Of a stretch of DNA of 64,000 nt, positions 1 to 9,994 are shown one piece after another; within the stretch, counting starts at the first letter, position 1; each line of letters opens with the position of its first letter. The notes under the pieces were generated by a model that saw nothing but the letters and a program-made list of their open reading frames with translations, was not told the origin of the DNA and made no database searches. The stretch is taken from positions 1,116,001 through 1,180,000 of the forward strand of contig NZ_CP151632.1 in assembly GCF_040144835.1 (NCBI RefSeq), written 5' to 3'. Both the position numbers and the translations under genes were made by a program. This DNA comes from Microbacterium sp. LWS13-1.2 (GTDB taxonomy: Bacteria > Actinomycetota > Actinomycetes > Actinomycetales > Microbacteriaceae).

Positions 1-810
1 CATCGAGAGGGCTGCCTGATACAGCTCGCGGCTGGAGTGTCTGGTCAAGCCGGACACCTCGGCCGCGGCGGCCTTGAGGCGTGTGCCCTCGCGGACGAGC
101 TCGAGGACCTGGGTCACCGCGTCGGAGAAGGCGACGGCGCGCGCTGGCGCCCCCTCGACGACGATCACGAGCTCTCCCCGCACGCCGGCCTCGGCCCACG
201 CGACGAGGTCGGCCAGCGGTCCGCGCGCTACCTCCTCGTGCAGCTTCGTGAGCTCGCGGCAGACGGCCGCACGCCGATCCGCGCCGAAGGCGGTCGCCAT
301 GTCGGCGAGCGTGGCCGCCGCCCGCGAGGGCGCCTCGAAGAAGACCATGGTGCGCGGCTCCGAGGCGAGCGAGCGGAAGCCCGCCGCTCGTTCTCCCGGC
401 TTGCGCGCCACGAATCCCTCGAAGGTGAAGCGGTCGGTCGGCAGCCCCGATACCGCGAGCGCGGTCACGACCGCGCTCGGCCCCGGGATCACTGTCACGA
501 GGACGCCCGCGTCGGCGGCCGCCGCCACGAGCCCGTAGCCGGGGTCGCTCACCGTGGGCATGCCGGCGTCGCTCAGCACGAGCACGTCCTGTTCCCGAGC
601 GAGCTCCACGAGCTCCGGAGCGCGTTCCTTCTCGTTGTGGTCGTGCAGGGCGATCAGGCGCGGTCTGTTCGAGATGCCGAGCGCGGCCAGCAGCCGCTGC
701 GTCGTGCGGGTGTCCTCGGCGGCGACGACGGTCGCCTCGGAGAGGGCCTCGACGAGGCGGCGGGACGCGTCCCCGAGGTTTCCGATGGGGGTCGCCGCGA
801 GGATGATCAC
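1..810 (-). CDS. rsmI: 16S rRNA 2'-O-ribose methyltransferase RsmI (3' end beyond window)
   Basis: RsmI methylates the 2'-hydroxyl of C1402 of 16S rRNA, using S-adenosylmethionine, to tune the decoding centre. The reverse strand reads 270 open codons from a GTG at 810 to the left edge. Recognised family blocks are ATPIGNLGD (residues 5-13), AAEDTRTTQRLL (about 30-41), SDAGMPTVSDPGYG (about 75-88) and IPGPSAVVTAL (about 103-113), the tetrapyrrole-methylase fold of this family. Family members are about 270-290 aa, so only a short C-terminal piece should be missing. The GTG is preferred because a TAGGCT -10 box (822-817) ends exactly 6 bases before it, implying a leaderless mRNA. Divergence from pmt is a conserved actinobacterial arrangement (as in Mycobacterium tuberculosis Rv1003/Rv1002c). 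Confidence 0.95.
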   Translation of the reverse strand, partial: MIILAATPIGNLGDASRRLVEALSEATVVAAEDTRTTQRLLAALGISNRPRLIALHDHNEKERAPELVELAREQDVLVLSDAGMPTVSDPGYGLVAAAADAGVLVTVIPGPSAVVTALAVSGLPTDRFTFEGFVARKPGERAAGFRSLASEPRTMVFFEAPSRAAATLADMATAFGADRRAAVCRELTKLHEEVARGPLADLVAWAEAGVRGELVIVVEGAPARAVAFSDAVTQVLELVREGTRLKAAAAEVSGLTRHSSRELYQAALSM

Positions 811-832
811 GCCCTCAGCCTAAACTTGCCGG
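811..832. promoter_or_regulatory. overlapping divergent leaderless promoters of rsmI and pmt
   Basis: Only 22 bases separate the two GTG start codons. On the minus strand TAGGCT (822-817) precedes the rsmI GTG by 6 bases; on the plus strand TAAACT (821-826) precedes the pmt GTG by 6 bases. The two -10 hexamers share bases 821-822. No Shine-Dalgarno sequence precedes either start. The assignment as promoters is inferred from the consensus TAnnnT and the spacing. Confidence 0.65.
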
Positions 833-2446
833 GTGACGGATGCCCCACGGCCCGCGGTCGACCAGCCCAGTGTCGACCAGCACAGTGCCGACCAGTCCGC
901 CGCGCCCCTCATTCCGCCGGCACGTCCGAGCCTGTACGACCGCTTTGCACGCCGCCTGAGCCGGGATGCGCGCGCCCGGCGCCTCTACGCCTGGCTCGGA
1001 CCGGCGATCGTGCTCGTCATCGCCGCCGTCCTGCGGCTGTGGAACCTCGCCGCCGCGCACGACCTGATGAACCAGTTCGACGAGACGTACTACGTCAAGG
1101 ACGCGTGGACTCTGCTCAACCTCGGGTACGAGGGATCCTGGCCGGGCGGCGCCAACGAGCGGTTCCTGTCGGGCGATGTCGATGTCTTCTCGACGGACCC
1201 GTCGTTCGTCGTGCACCCGCCGCTCGGCAAGTGGATCATCGCGCTGGGCATGAAGGTGCTCGGCCCCGAGTCGGGGTGGGGGTGGCGGATCACGACCGCG
1301 CTCCTCGGCATCGCCTGCGTGCTCCTGCTGATGCTGATAGCCAAGCGCCTGACGCGATCGACCACATTCGCGGTGGTGGCGGGCCTGCTCATGGCGGTGG
1401 ACGGCCTCGCGATCTCGATGAGCCGCGTCGCGCTGCTCGATACCTCCCTGACGTTCTTCGTGCTGCTCGCCGTCCTCTTCCTGCTGCGCGATCGGGAGCG
1501 CACGATGACGCGGATCGCCGAGTCCGTGGCGGCGCGGTTCGACGGCGACGAGGCTCCGTCGTTGGGACCCGTGCTGTGGAACCGGCCGTGGGTCATCGCG
1601 GCGGGTGCGGCGCTCGGCGTGGCGAGCGCCGTGAAGTGGTCCGGCGCGTGGGTGCTCGCCGGGCTCGGCGTCTACCTCGTGGTGACAGATGCGCTCGCGC
1701 GTCGCCGCGCGGGCGTGCTCTTCTGGCCGACGGATGCCGTGCGCCAGGGTCTCGTGACCTTCCTGCTGTTCGTCCCTGTCGCCGTGCTCGTGTACGTCGC
1801 GTCGTGGACCGGCTGGCTGGTCACCGACGGCGGATACGACCGCCACGCCGGAAGCAATCCGCTCGAGAGCCTGTGGCTCTATCACGTCGCGATGTATACC
1901 TCCACGGCGGGCATCACCTCGGGTCATGCCTATGCGAGCCCGGCGTGGCAGTGGCCGCTGCTGATGCGCCCGACCGGTGTCTACTACCACCACGATGCGC
2001 TCGGCGTGAACGGCTGCGGCGCCTCGAACGGCTGCGTCGAAGTGATCTCGACGATGCCGAATCCGCTCGTCTGGTACGCCGGAGTGGCTGCGGTCCTGTA
2101 CCTGGTGTACCGCTTCGTGGTCGTGCGCGACTGGCGCTACGCGCTCGTGCTCACCGGTGTGGTCGTCACCTACGTGCCCTGGCTGTTCCTGCCCGAGCGC
2201 ACGGTGTTCCAGTTCTACACGGTGCTCATCCTGCCGTTCATGCTCCTGGCGCTCACCTTCGCACTCAAGGACATCTCCGGGCCGCCGAGGGCCGGCTCGT
2301 ACCGCCGGCTCACCGGCCAGCGCCTGGTGCTCGTGTTCCTCGGGGTCGCTGTGGCGCTGTCGGCGTTCTGGTACCCGATCATCGCGGCGGCGAACGTGCC
2401 GTACGACTTCTGGCACCTGCACATGTGGCTGAGCAGCTGGATCTGA
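833..2446 (+). CDS. pmt: polyprenyl-phosphate-mannose--protein mannosyltransferase (GT39)
   Basis: Membrane glycosyltransferase that moves mannose from polyprenol-phosphate-mannose to Ser/Thr of exported proteins, acting on the outer face of the plasma membrane; the actinobacterial counterpart of yeast Pmt1 and M. tuberculosis Rv1002c. The 537-aa length fits (about 520). After a polar N-terminus there is a first membrane segment (about 55-72), then MNQFDETYYVKDAW with the acidic pair D83-E84 expected in the first external loop of GT-C enzymes, and DPSFVVHPPLGKWII, another PMT-family block. About ten further hydrophobic segments follow and the C-terminal FWHLHMWL stretch is typical. The GTG start follows TAAACT by 6 bases, so the mRNA is probably leaderless. 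It ends 13 bases before the convergent yyaL-like gene. Confidence 0.93.
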   Translation: MTDAPRPAVDQPSVDQHSADQSAAPLIPPARPSLYDRFARRLSRDARARRLYAWLGPAIVLVIAAVLRLWNLAAAHDLMNQFDETYYVKDAWTLLNLGYEGSWPGGANERFLSGDVDVFSTDPSFVVHPPLGKWIIALGMKVLGPESGWGWRITTALLGIACVLLLMLIAKRLTRSTTFAVVAGLLMAVDGLAISMSRVALLDTSLTFFVLLAVLFLLRDRERTMTRIAESVAARFDGDEAPSLGPVLWNRPWVIAAGAALGVASAVKWSGAWVLAGLGVYLVVTDALARRRAGVLFWPTDAVRQGLVTFLLFVPVAVLVYVASWTGWLVTDGGYDRHAGSNPLESLWLYHVAMYTSTAGITSGHAYASPAWQWPLLMRPTGVYYHHDALGVNGCGASNGCVEVISTMPNPLVWYAGVAAVLYLVYRFVVVRDWRYALVLTGVVVTYVPWLFLPERTVFQFYTVLILPFMLLALTFALKDISGPPRAGSYRRLTGQRLVLVFLGVAVALSAFWYPIIAAANVPYDFWHLHMWLSSWI

Positions 2447-2459
2447 CCCTTCGCGCCGC

Positions 2460-4310
2460 TCAGAGCTGCAGCCCGGCCGGATCGGTGACCGGCAGCCGGC
2501 ACGCGAAGTCGCGGCAGTCGTAGGCGGTCGGCAGCCCGTCGCGCACGGCCTTGTCGGCGAACAGCCCGAAGCCGGCGTCGGCCCAGGCGGTCGCCTGCGC
2601 GGGCGACACGATGCTCACGACGTCGGCACGGATGCCGCGAGCCGCGCTCGCGATCGCCGCTCCGGTGTCGTCCGTCACGACCACGAGCTGCCGCGGCGCC
2701 GCGGCGAGAGTGGTGGCGACTCGGAGCAGGGCGCCGTATGCGAGCGGCTGGGCGAGCGCGGCCGACGCATGCGTCGCGACCAGACGCTCGGCGACGGATC
2801 GGTACTGTTCTCCCGCGCCCAGCACCCAGAGCACCGCGGCGGCCTCCGCGAGCGCTGCGGCACCGGAGGGCTCATCGGCGTCGGAGGCGGCATCCGGTGC
2901 TCCGATCCCCTGCCGGGTGAGCACCGGGTCTCCCCCGCCGGGCACCATGATGCGACCGTCGGGTTGCACGCAGGCGTCGACGAGCTCGCGGGCGCGCACC
3001 GCGTAGGCGATCTCGCCGGTGCCGACCGCCAAGGCCAGGAGCCCGGACGCGAGCTGGCCGTGGTCGGCGACGGTCGCGTGGGCGCGCGACGGCACTTCGT
3101 CGAGCGATGCCCGCAGCAGCCGGCCGTCGGCGGTGACGTTGGATTCGAGGACGGCGTCGGCGGCCCAGCGTGCCGCCTCGATCCAGGACGCCTCGCCGAG
3201 GCGGACGCCGGCGCGGGCGAGAGCGCCGATCGCCAGGCCGTTCCAGCCGCTGACCACCTTGCCGTCCACTGCGGGCGGCTCGAGCGGGGCGCGGCCGGCG
3301 GCGTCGCGGGCGTAGTAGCCCCCCTCGCTGCGCGCACCGTCGATCCAGGACTCGGAGTCCTGTGCGGCGCCGAACCCGCCGCTCGGCTGCTGCAGCACGT
3401 CGACGAGGAATCCGGCGACGCCGCGCGCGACATCGTGCCGGGCGGGTGACGCCTCCATCGCCACGTCGAGGAGCTGGGCGTTGTCGGTCAGCATGCGCTC
3501 GTAGTGGGGCACGGTCCAGTCGGGGCGCGTGGCGTAGCGGAAGAACCCGCCTTCGACGGGGTCGCGCAGCGGCGACGAGGCCATGGCGGCGAGCGCCCGA
3601 TCGGCGACGCCGGAGGCTGCAACCGCCTGCTCGCGCACGACACGGGTCTGCAGGAACCGCAGCGCCGTCGCCACAGGGAACTTGGGCGCGTTCGAGGCGG
3701 GATCGCCGAATCCGCCGTGACGCGGATCCTCGCGGGCGGCGAGTGCGTGCGCGGCGCGCGCGAGATCCTCGACGGTGGGAACGACGGCGTCGGTGGCCGG
3801 CGCTTCCGCCCGCACCTCCGCGAGAGCGCCGGCGACGGCATCCGCGGTCTCGTCGATCTGAGCGCGTCGTTCGGTCCATGCCTCCTGTACGGCGGCGAGC
3901 ACCTGCCGGAAGGCGGGGATCCCCGCTCGGGGCTCGGGCGGGAAGTACGTGCCGGCGTAGAACGGGCGTCCGTCGGGTGTGGCGAACACCGTGAGCGGCC
4001 ACCCGAGGCTCGGGCTGAACGCGGATGCCGCTGCCATGTACGCCGCGTCGACCTCGGGGTGCTCCTCGCGGTCGACCTTGATCGACACGAAGCCGGCGTC
4101 GAGGTCTGCGGCGGTCGCGGCATCCTCGAAGGACTCCCGCGCCATCACATGGCACCAGTGGCACGTCGAGTAGCCGATCGACACCATGACCGGCACGTCG
4201 CGCCGCCGAGCCTCGGCGAACGCCTCCTCCCCCCACGGGAACCACGCGACCGGGTTGCCCGCGTGGGCTCTCAGGTACGGGCTCGTCGCATCCGCGAGGC
4301 GTGGGTTCAC
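2460..4310 (-). CDS. thioredoxin domain-containing protein, YyaL/SSP411 family (DUF255)
   Basis: Cytosolic protein of the family that includes Bacillus YyaL and mammalian SPATA20: an N-terminal thioredoxin-like domain followed by an (alpha/alpha)6-barrel resembling N-acylglucosamine 2-epimerase. The N-terminal domain carries the diagnostic [16 protein letters not shown] with C50 and C53 of a CxxC pair, and [20 protein letters not shown]. The barrel spans roughly 180-520. At 616 aa it is slightly shorter than many members (650-690). Physiological role is not settled in any bacterium. The GTG start at 4310 has GGAGGAG 9 bases upstream and begins 28 bases after the aldo/keto reductase stop, so it is probably the last gene of the ArsR-reductase operon. 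Confidence 0.9.
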   Translation of the reverse strand: MNPRLADATSPYLRAHAGNPVAWFPWGEEAFAEARRRDVPVMVSIGYSTCHWCHVMARESFEDAATAADLDAGFVSIKVDREEHPEVDAAYMAAASAFSPSLGWPLTVFATPDGRPFYAGTYFPPEPRAGIPAFRQVLAAVQEAWTERRAQIDETADAVAGALAEVRAEAPATDAVVPTVEDLARAAHALAAREDPRHGGFGDPASNAPKFPVATALRFLQTRVVREQAVAASGVADRALAAMASSPLRDPVEGGFFRYATRPDWTVPHYERMLTDNAQLLDVAMEASPARHDVARGVAGFLVDVLQQPSGGFGAAQDSESWIDGARSEGGYYARDAAGRAPLEPPAVDGKVVSGWNGLAIGALARAGVRLGEASWIEAARWAADAVLESNVTADGRLLRASLDEVPSRAHATVADHGQLASGLLALAVGTGEIAYAVRARELVDACVQPDGRIMVPGGGDPVLTRQGIGAPDAASDADEPSGAAALAEAAAVLWVLGAGEQYRSVAERLVATHASAALAQPLAYGALLRVATTLAAAPRQLVVVTDDTGAAIASAARGIRADVVSIVSPAQATAWADAGFGLFADKAVRDGLPTAYDCRDFACRLPVTDPAGLQL

Positions 4311-4338
4311 GGCATCCGCTCCTCCCGCTCGCGAGCGG

Positions 4339-5780
<1,442 letters not shown>

Positions 5781-5792
5781 GCACCGACGCTA
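5781..5792 (-). promoter_or_regulatory. -10 element of leaderless ArsR-operon promoter
   Basis: TAGCGT on the minus strand (5792-5787) is followed by a 6-base spacer and then the ATG at 5780. No Shine-Dalgarno sequence is present. Confidence 0.55.
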
Positions 5793-5925
5793 AGCCGGAC
5801 GCGTCGTATCGTTCATCGCAAGCGCTCGATCGGTGCGAAGGATGGTCCGCGCGCCTGCTGGGGAGGAAGCGGCCGACGCTCGCGGTCAGCACAGCGCCCC
5901 ATCGGGCGACACCTCCTCTTTTCGC

Positions 5926-5972
5926 CGATGAACTTCCGGTTCACACTGCATCGATGAACTTCCGGTTCACAC
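5926..5972 (+). repeat. two direct copies of palindromic repeat CGATGAACTTCCGGTTCAC
   Basis: Copies at 5926-5946 and 5952-5972 are identical over 21 bases (CGATGAACTTCCGGTTCAC plus AC) with a 26-base period. Each contains the inverted repeat TGAAC-TTCCG-GTTCA. Identity of the non-palindromic core TTCCG argues for recent copying rather than independent operator evolution. Confidence 0.8.
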
Positions 5973-6200
5973 ACGCCACCCCCGGCCGGGTCTCCGCCGA
6001 CAACTCGAGGGACAGGGGCCCGGGAGACGAGGGTTGACGGCGACCCGCGTATCCGCCGCGTGTGTCGACGACGCCTCGGAAATGAGGCCATTGCGACGCC
6101 GTCGCTCATGCGTCAGCCCGGACCGTCGCCGACAGCGTGTTCCGGGGATCCGCGTGGACCTCAAGCCCGACGCCATTGGACGCGAAGTTTGTCGACCCGC

Positions 6201-6219
6201 GTGAACCGGAAGTTCATCG
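6201..6219 (-). repeat. third, inverted copy of the CGATGAACTTCCGGTTCAC repeat
   Basis: GTGAACCGGAAGTTCATCG is the exact reverse complement of the 19-base core at 5926 and 5952, lying about 230 bases further on in the opposite orientation. Confidence 0.8.
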
Positions 6220-6389
6220 GGGTTTTCGGAAGGTTCGTTCCGGTGGACCTGGCGACGGCGCACGGAAGATTCGGTTCCCGACACTTCGGCCACCATCGCG
6301 CCCCGCAATGGCACGGCTGCTGGAACGGCATCGCAGCCCGAACGGCATGGACCGCCCGAACGGCTCAACGGAGGGCCGGTCCCGGCTCC

Positions 6390-7187
6390 TCAGCGGTAGC
6401 GCTTGCCCTCGTCGCGCCGGTAGAGCGCGAGCGAGACGAGGAGCATCACAGCGGTCCAGACCAGGATGCCGACCCACACCCACCACTCGAGGGGTCCACC
6501 TTCGACGGCCCAGATGACGAACTCGCGGGCCTGGCGCGACGGGGTGAACTTCGAGATCTCGTTCAACCAGTCGGCGAAGAGGATCGGCGGGAGGAACAGC
6601 CCGCCGATGAACGCGAGCGAGAACATGACGATCTGGATGACGGCGATCGCCGCCTTGAACGGCAGCGCATAGCCGATCGCGGTGCCGATCAGCATGAACG
6701 GCACCGCCGATATCGCGAGCGTGAGAATGCCCGCCAGAATGCGGACCGGCGGCGCCGCGGCAGCGGTGAAGAAGCCTCCCACGAGCACCACTGGCAGGAT
6801 CGCCACGAGTCCGAGGGCACCGGTCGAGAGGATCTGCGCCAGCACCCGTGCGATGCCGGGTGCGGGCAGCGTGCGAAGGTACGGATCCCACGGCTTCTCG
6901 CGGTTCTCCGAGATCGTCAGGCCGAACGAGAACAGCGCGTTCGACATCACCGCGAACACGCAGAGCGAGATCACCGCCTGCGTCGCGTACAGCGGGTCCT
7001 CGGCGACCACCCGCTGCGGTACGACGAAGAAGAGCAGCGCGAGCGCAGGGAACACGACGGTTCCGATGACGGCGATGGGCACGCGGAACGTCTCGATGAG
7101 CCCGTACTTCGCATGCAGCGCCGTCAGCCGCATCGTCGAGGGGACGGATGCCGGCACGGATGCCGCGGGCACACGTGCGGTGGTCAT
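6390..7187 (-). CDS. ABC-2 type transporter permease
   Basis: Membrane subunit of an ABC exporter, 265 aa, about six hydrophobic segments: first in VIGTVVFPALALLFFVV (about 40-56), last in VWVGILVWTAVMLLVSLAL near the C-terminus. The length and layout (short cytosolic N-terminus, six helices, a PPILFADWLNEISKFTPSRQ loop before the last helix) fit the ABC2_membrane family used for drugs, lantibiotics or lipids. Its ATG overlaps the stop of the ATPase gene by 4 bases, so the two are a matched pair. The exported substrate is unknown. Last gene of a five-gene coupled operon. Confidence 0.9.
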   Translation of the reverse strand: MTTARVPAASVPASVPSTMRLTALHAKYGLIETFRVPIAVIGTVVFPALALLFFVVPQRVVAEDPLYATQAVISLCVFAVMSNALFSFGLTISENREKPWDPYLRTLPAPGIARVLAQILSTGALGLVAILPVVLVGGFFTAAAAPPVRILAGILTLAISAVPFMLIGTAIGYALPFKAAIAVIQIVMFSLAFIGGLFLPPILFADWLNEISKFTPSRQAREFVIWAVEGGPLEWWVWVGILVWTAVMLLVSLALYRRDEGKRYR

Positions 7188-8119
7188 GACAGGTCCTTCC
7201 GTGAGGAGGTCGGCGATCCCGGCGCGGAGTGCGCCATGGCCGAGCCGGCGGCTTCCGTGAGAGCGAGGAACGCCTCTTCGAGCGTCGCGCCGCGCACGGC
7301 AATATCGCGGAAGTCGGCGCCGCTCTGCACCAGCGCGCGGATGAAGGCATCGGCATCCCTCACTGTCAGCACCTCGATGCCGTCCGCCTGCTGATGGCGC
7401 ACGACGCCGGGAAGCGCGGCGACCCCATCGGCATCGTAGATCGTGAGCTCCACCCGACTCACGCCGACGCGGCCCACAACACTCGCGACGGTGTCGTCGG
7501 CGAGCACGCGGCCCTCCCCCATCACCACGACACGCTGGGCGAGTGCCTCGATCTCTTCGAGGTAATGGCTCGTGACGACTACCGTCGCGCCCGCCTCATG
7601 CTGGCGCCGGATGGCTGCCCACAGCGTGCGGCGGGCATCGACGTCGAGACCCGTGGTCGGCTCATCCAGCAGCACCAGACGAGGTCGCCCGACGAAGGCG
7701 AGGGCGACCGCGACACGCCGCTTCTGACCGCCCGAGAGCGACCCGCACTGTCGCCGCAGCACCTCGTCGAGGCCGAACTCCGCCGCCAGCTCCGCTGTCG
7801 GCGCCCGATCGGCGAAGTGGCCGCCGACGTAGTCGATCACCTCGCCGACGCGCAGCGTGTCGGGCAGCGCCGTCTCCTGCGGCGTCGTCCCGAGCAGCCG
7901 GCGGTTGCGGGGATCGGACGGATCGCCGCCGAACATCGTCACCCGTCCGGACGTCGGCCGGCGCAGGCCCTGCAGGAGGGAGAGGAGGGTGGTCTTCCCC
8001 GCCCCGTTCGGACCGAGCAGCCCGACGATGACACCGGGATCGATCCCGAGGGTGACGTCGTCGACGGCGACGAGGTCACCGTAACGACGTGTGACGTGCA
8101 CGAACTCAGCGATGGTCAT
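7184..8119 (-). CDS. ABC transporter ATP-binding protein (drug/peptide exporter type)
   Basis: Cytosolic ATPase of 311 aa that powers the adjacent ABC-2 permease. Walker A GPNGAGKTTLL (about 36-46), ABC signature LSGGQKRRVAVALAF, Walker B RLVLLDEPTTGLD and the switch histidine in VVVTSHYLEEIEALA are all intact. The region after about 220 is the extra C-terminal domain seen in CcmA/DrrA-type exporters. ATGA overlaps join it to the regulator gene upstream and the permease downstream. Confidence 0.95.
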   Translation of the reverse strand: MTIAEFVHVTRRYGDLVAVDDVTLGIDPGVIVGLLGPNGAGKTTLLSLLQGLRRPTSGRVTMFGGDPSDPRNRRLLGTTPQETALPDTLRVGEVIDYVGGHFADRAPTAELAAEFGLDEVLRRQCGSLSGGQKRRVAVALAFVGRPRLVLLDEPTTGLDVDARRTLWAAIRRQHEAGATVVVTSHYLEEIEALAQRVVVMGEGRVLADDTVASVVGRVGVSRVELTIYDADGVAALPGVVRHQQADGIEVLTVRDADAFIRALVQSGADFRDIAVRGATLEEAFLALTEAAGSAMAHSAPGSPTSSRKDLS

Positions 8120-8412
8120 GGCCGTTCCCCTAGTACGGAGCGCAGGGCGTCGGTGTAGTCCTCGAACGCGCGGCGGCCCTGCTTCGTCAGCGCGAGATAG
8201 GTGACGGGTGTGCGCCCGCGATGCGTCTTCTCGACCGCGACGTAGCCGGCGTCTTCGAGCTTGCGGACGTGCGTCGAGAGGTTTCCTGCGGTCATGTCGA
8301 GCAGTTCCTGCAGGCGCGGGAACGCGATGCTCTCGCCGGGGTCCAGCGTCGCGAGCGTCGCGGTGATCCGAAGGCGCGCAGCGGCGTGGATCACGGGATC
8401 GAGCTCGGTCAT
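8116..8412 (-). CDS. winged-helix transcriptional regulator (PF13601-like)
   Basis: Small 98-aa DNA-binding protein: IHAAARLRITATLATLDPG, helix-turn-helix region FPRLQELLDMTAGNLSTHVRKLEDAGYV, and wing VEKTHRGRTPVTYLALT. This compact single-domain MarR/ArsR-like fold often sits inside ABC exporter operons that it represses. The ATG at 8412 is chosen because it forms a 4-base ATGA overlap with the preceding membrane-protein stop; longer reading would run into that gene. It is the likely ligand of the palindrome at 9893-9911, which would make it an autorepressor of the whole operon (inference). Confidence 0.9.
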   Translation of the reverse strand: MTELDPVIHAAARLRITATLATLDPGESIAFPRLQELLDMTAGNLSTHVRKLEDAGYVAVEKTHRGRTPVTYLALTKQGRRAFEDYTDALRSVLGERP

Positions 8413-9071
8413 CGGCGGATCCACAGCCAGGCGACGAGGGCGCCGACGAGGAAGACGCCGCCGCCCGCGATCGAGAAGACGAGGTAGTGCGTCGGATACC
8501 CGAAGAACGGCGCGACCAGGGCGACGACCACGATCCAGCCGCCGAGCCACAGCAGCGGCTTCGCGTGCCAGATCCCGCCGCCGACGAAGTAGAGGAGCCC
8601 CACCAGCAGCGTCGACGCGGTCGGGTAGTAGATGTTCGCGAGATCGGGCGCCATCCCGTTCTGGACGAGCGCGGTGCCGAAGACGAACATCGCGACGAAC
8701 GCGATCGTCCAGCTCCAGCCGTACACCGCCCCGGTGAACGCCGCTTCCGCAGATGCCCGGATGCCGCGACCGCTGCGGATGCCGAGGATCGCCGTCGCGC
8801 CGAGAGCCCCGGCCATCAGCACGATGAAGACGGTGACCGCCACCGGCAGCGGCACACTGACGGCGGGCTCAGCCCCGTCGATGAGCCACAGCAGCCCGAA
8901 CCCCACGAACCAGGCGATCCCCCACACGAGCAGGATGAGCGGCACCTCGGCCGCGAGCTGCCGGGTGACGCGGTCCTGCTGGCTGCGGACGAGATCCAGC
9001 ATCGCGGCGGCGTCGCGGGGCGCGTCGTCGTCGGCCGGATCGGAAGGGTCAGTGGTGCCGGGGATGTTCAT
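8409..9071 (-). CDS. integral membrane protein of unknown function
   Basis: A 220-aa protein with a hydrophilic, acidic N-terminus (about 1-45) then six hydrophobic segments starting with VPLILLVWGIAWFVGFGLLW, and ending VFLVGALVAWLWIRR. I do not recognise a named domain. Related proteins occur next to small winged-helix regulators and CPBP proteases in actinobacteria, so it may be a sensor, an immunity component or an accessory of the ABC exporter. The start at 9071 forms an ATGA overlap with the CPBP gene upstream, and its stop overlaps the regulator start in the same way. Confidence 0.85.
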   Translation of the reverse strand: MNIPGTTDPSDPADDDAPRDAAAMLDLVRSQQDRVTRQLAAEVPLILLVWGIAWFVGFGLLWLIDGAEPAVSVPLPVAVTVFIVLMAGALGATAILGIRSGRGIRASAEAAFTGAVYGWSWTIAFVAMFVFGTALVQNGMAPDLANIYYPTASTLLVGLLYFVGGGIWHAKPLLWLGGWIVVVALVAPFFGYPTHYLVFSIAGGGVFLVGALVAWLWIRR

Positions 9072-9889
9072 CGGAATCCGTCCGCGAGGAAGAAAGGCAC
9101 GGCGAGCGCAGGAAGCGTCGACAGCAGGTTCACCAGACCGTGGGCGATGATCAACGGCAGCAGCCGCCCTTGGCGCCACGCGATGATGCCGGAGCCGATT
9201 CCCCAGACGAAGAAGGCGCTGGCGTAGACGACGACGGCGTCGGGCGTGGGCGCGTACCAGACGTGCTGCAGGCCGAAGAACGCCGCCGAGATGAGGATCG
9301 CGGCGGGCAGCGGCATCCGGCTCCCGAGATCCCGCTGCGCCGACCCTCGATAGACGAGCTCCTCCGTCGGCGCGTTCAACGGCGCGAACGTCAGGACGGC
9401 GACGACCGCGAGCACCGCCGCGACACCCGGAGACAGCGGCGGAATCGCTTCCGGATCGAAGAAGACGGTCTCGAACGCCGTGAACATGCCGGCGCCGTGC
9501 AGCGCCCACATGACGAGCATGATGGTCAGCACGAACGGCACGTACAGCACGGCCAACCACAGCAGACCCCACAGGATGTCGCGGCCGAGGCGCCCGCGCC
9601 GGTAGCCGATCAGCGCCGCGGCGCTCGTGCCGGAGGCTCGGAGGCGGCGCACCACCACCAGCAGACACACGACGTTGACCGGCAGCATCGCCACAGCGGC
9701 CACGAGAGGCGGCGGCGGGAAGACCGCGGGCCCCGCCCACGCGGTCAGCAGCAGCCATGCGAGCGTGCAGGCCGCGGCGACGAGCAGCACGCGCAGAGCC
9801 GGCAGCCCGATGCCCCAGGCGAGCGCGCCGCGATCGGAGCGTCGCCCGGACGGGGGCGGCGGCGCGAGAGTGCGCGACGAGGTGGTCAT
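9068..9889 (-). CDS. CPBP family intramembrane glutamic endopeptidase (Abi/CAAX protease-like)
   Basis: Membrane protease of 273 aa related to Rce1 and to bacteriocin-immunity proteins. All three signature motifs are present: APTEELVYRG with E176-E177 and R181, FGLQHVWY, and IIAHGLVNL. About eight hydrophobic segments. The chosen ATG (9889) is the first codon after the operator palindrome, with only CTC between, so the message would be leaderless or nearly so. First gene of the coupled CPBP-membrane protein-regulator-ABC operon; likely roles are peptide processing or self-protection, but no substrate peptide gene is seen in the window. Confidence 0.92.
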   Translation of the reverse strand: MTTSSRTLAPPPPSGRRSDRGALAWGIGLPALRVLLVAAACTLAWLLLTAWAGPAVFPPPPLVAAVAMLPVNVVCLLVVVRRLRASGTSAAALIGYRRGRLGRDILWGLLWLAVLYVPFVLTIMLVMWALHGAGMFTAFETVFFDPEAIPPLSPGVAAVLAVVAVLTFAPLNAPTEELVYRGSAQRDLGSRMPLPAAILISAAFFGLQHVWYAPTPDAVVVYASAFFVWGIGSGIIAWRQGRLLPLIIAHGLVNLLSTLPALAVPFFLADGFR

Positions 9890-9892
9890 GAG

Positions 9893-9911
9893 AACTTTGT
9901 ACTGCAAAGTT
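9893..9911. promoter_or_regulatory. palindromic operator before the CPBP/ABC operon
   Basis: AACTTTG-TACTG-CAAAGTT is a perfect inverted repeat with 7-base arms and a 5-base centre. It abuts the CPBP start codon (4 bases away) and lies about 80 bases before hrpA on the other strand. A repressor here would block the operon; the operon's own winged-helix protein is the natural candidate (inference). Confidence 0.75.
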
Positions 9912-9994
9912 GTTTGCCGATCAAGACCCTGCGCGGCTCGACTCGACGACCCTGCAGGCGGAGCACGCCGCCACACGGGATACGATCGAAGGCT

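Larger units (their letters stand above)
5793..6389. other. 597-bp intergenic spacer with three palindromic repeats
   Basis: Between the ArsR gene start and the ABC permease stop I find no credible gene: the open frames on either strand show no family motifs and have an amino-acid make-up typical of GC-rich non-coding DNA. The notable content is three copies of a palindromic 19-21-base sequence (annotated separately). A decayed gene cannot be excluded. Confidence 0.6.
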
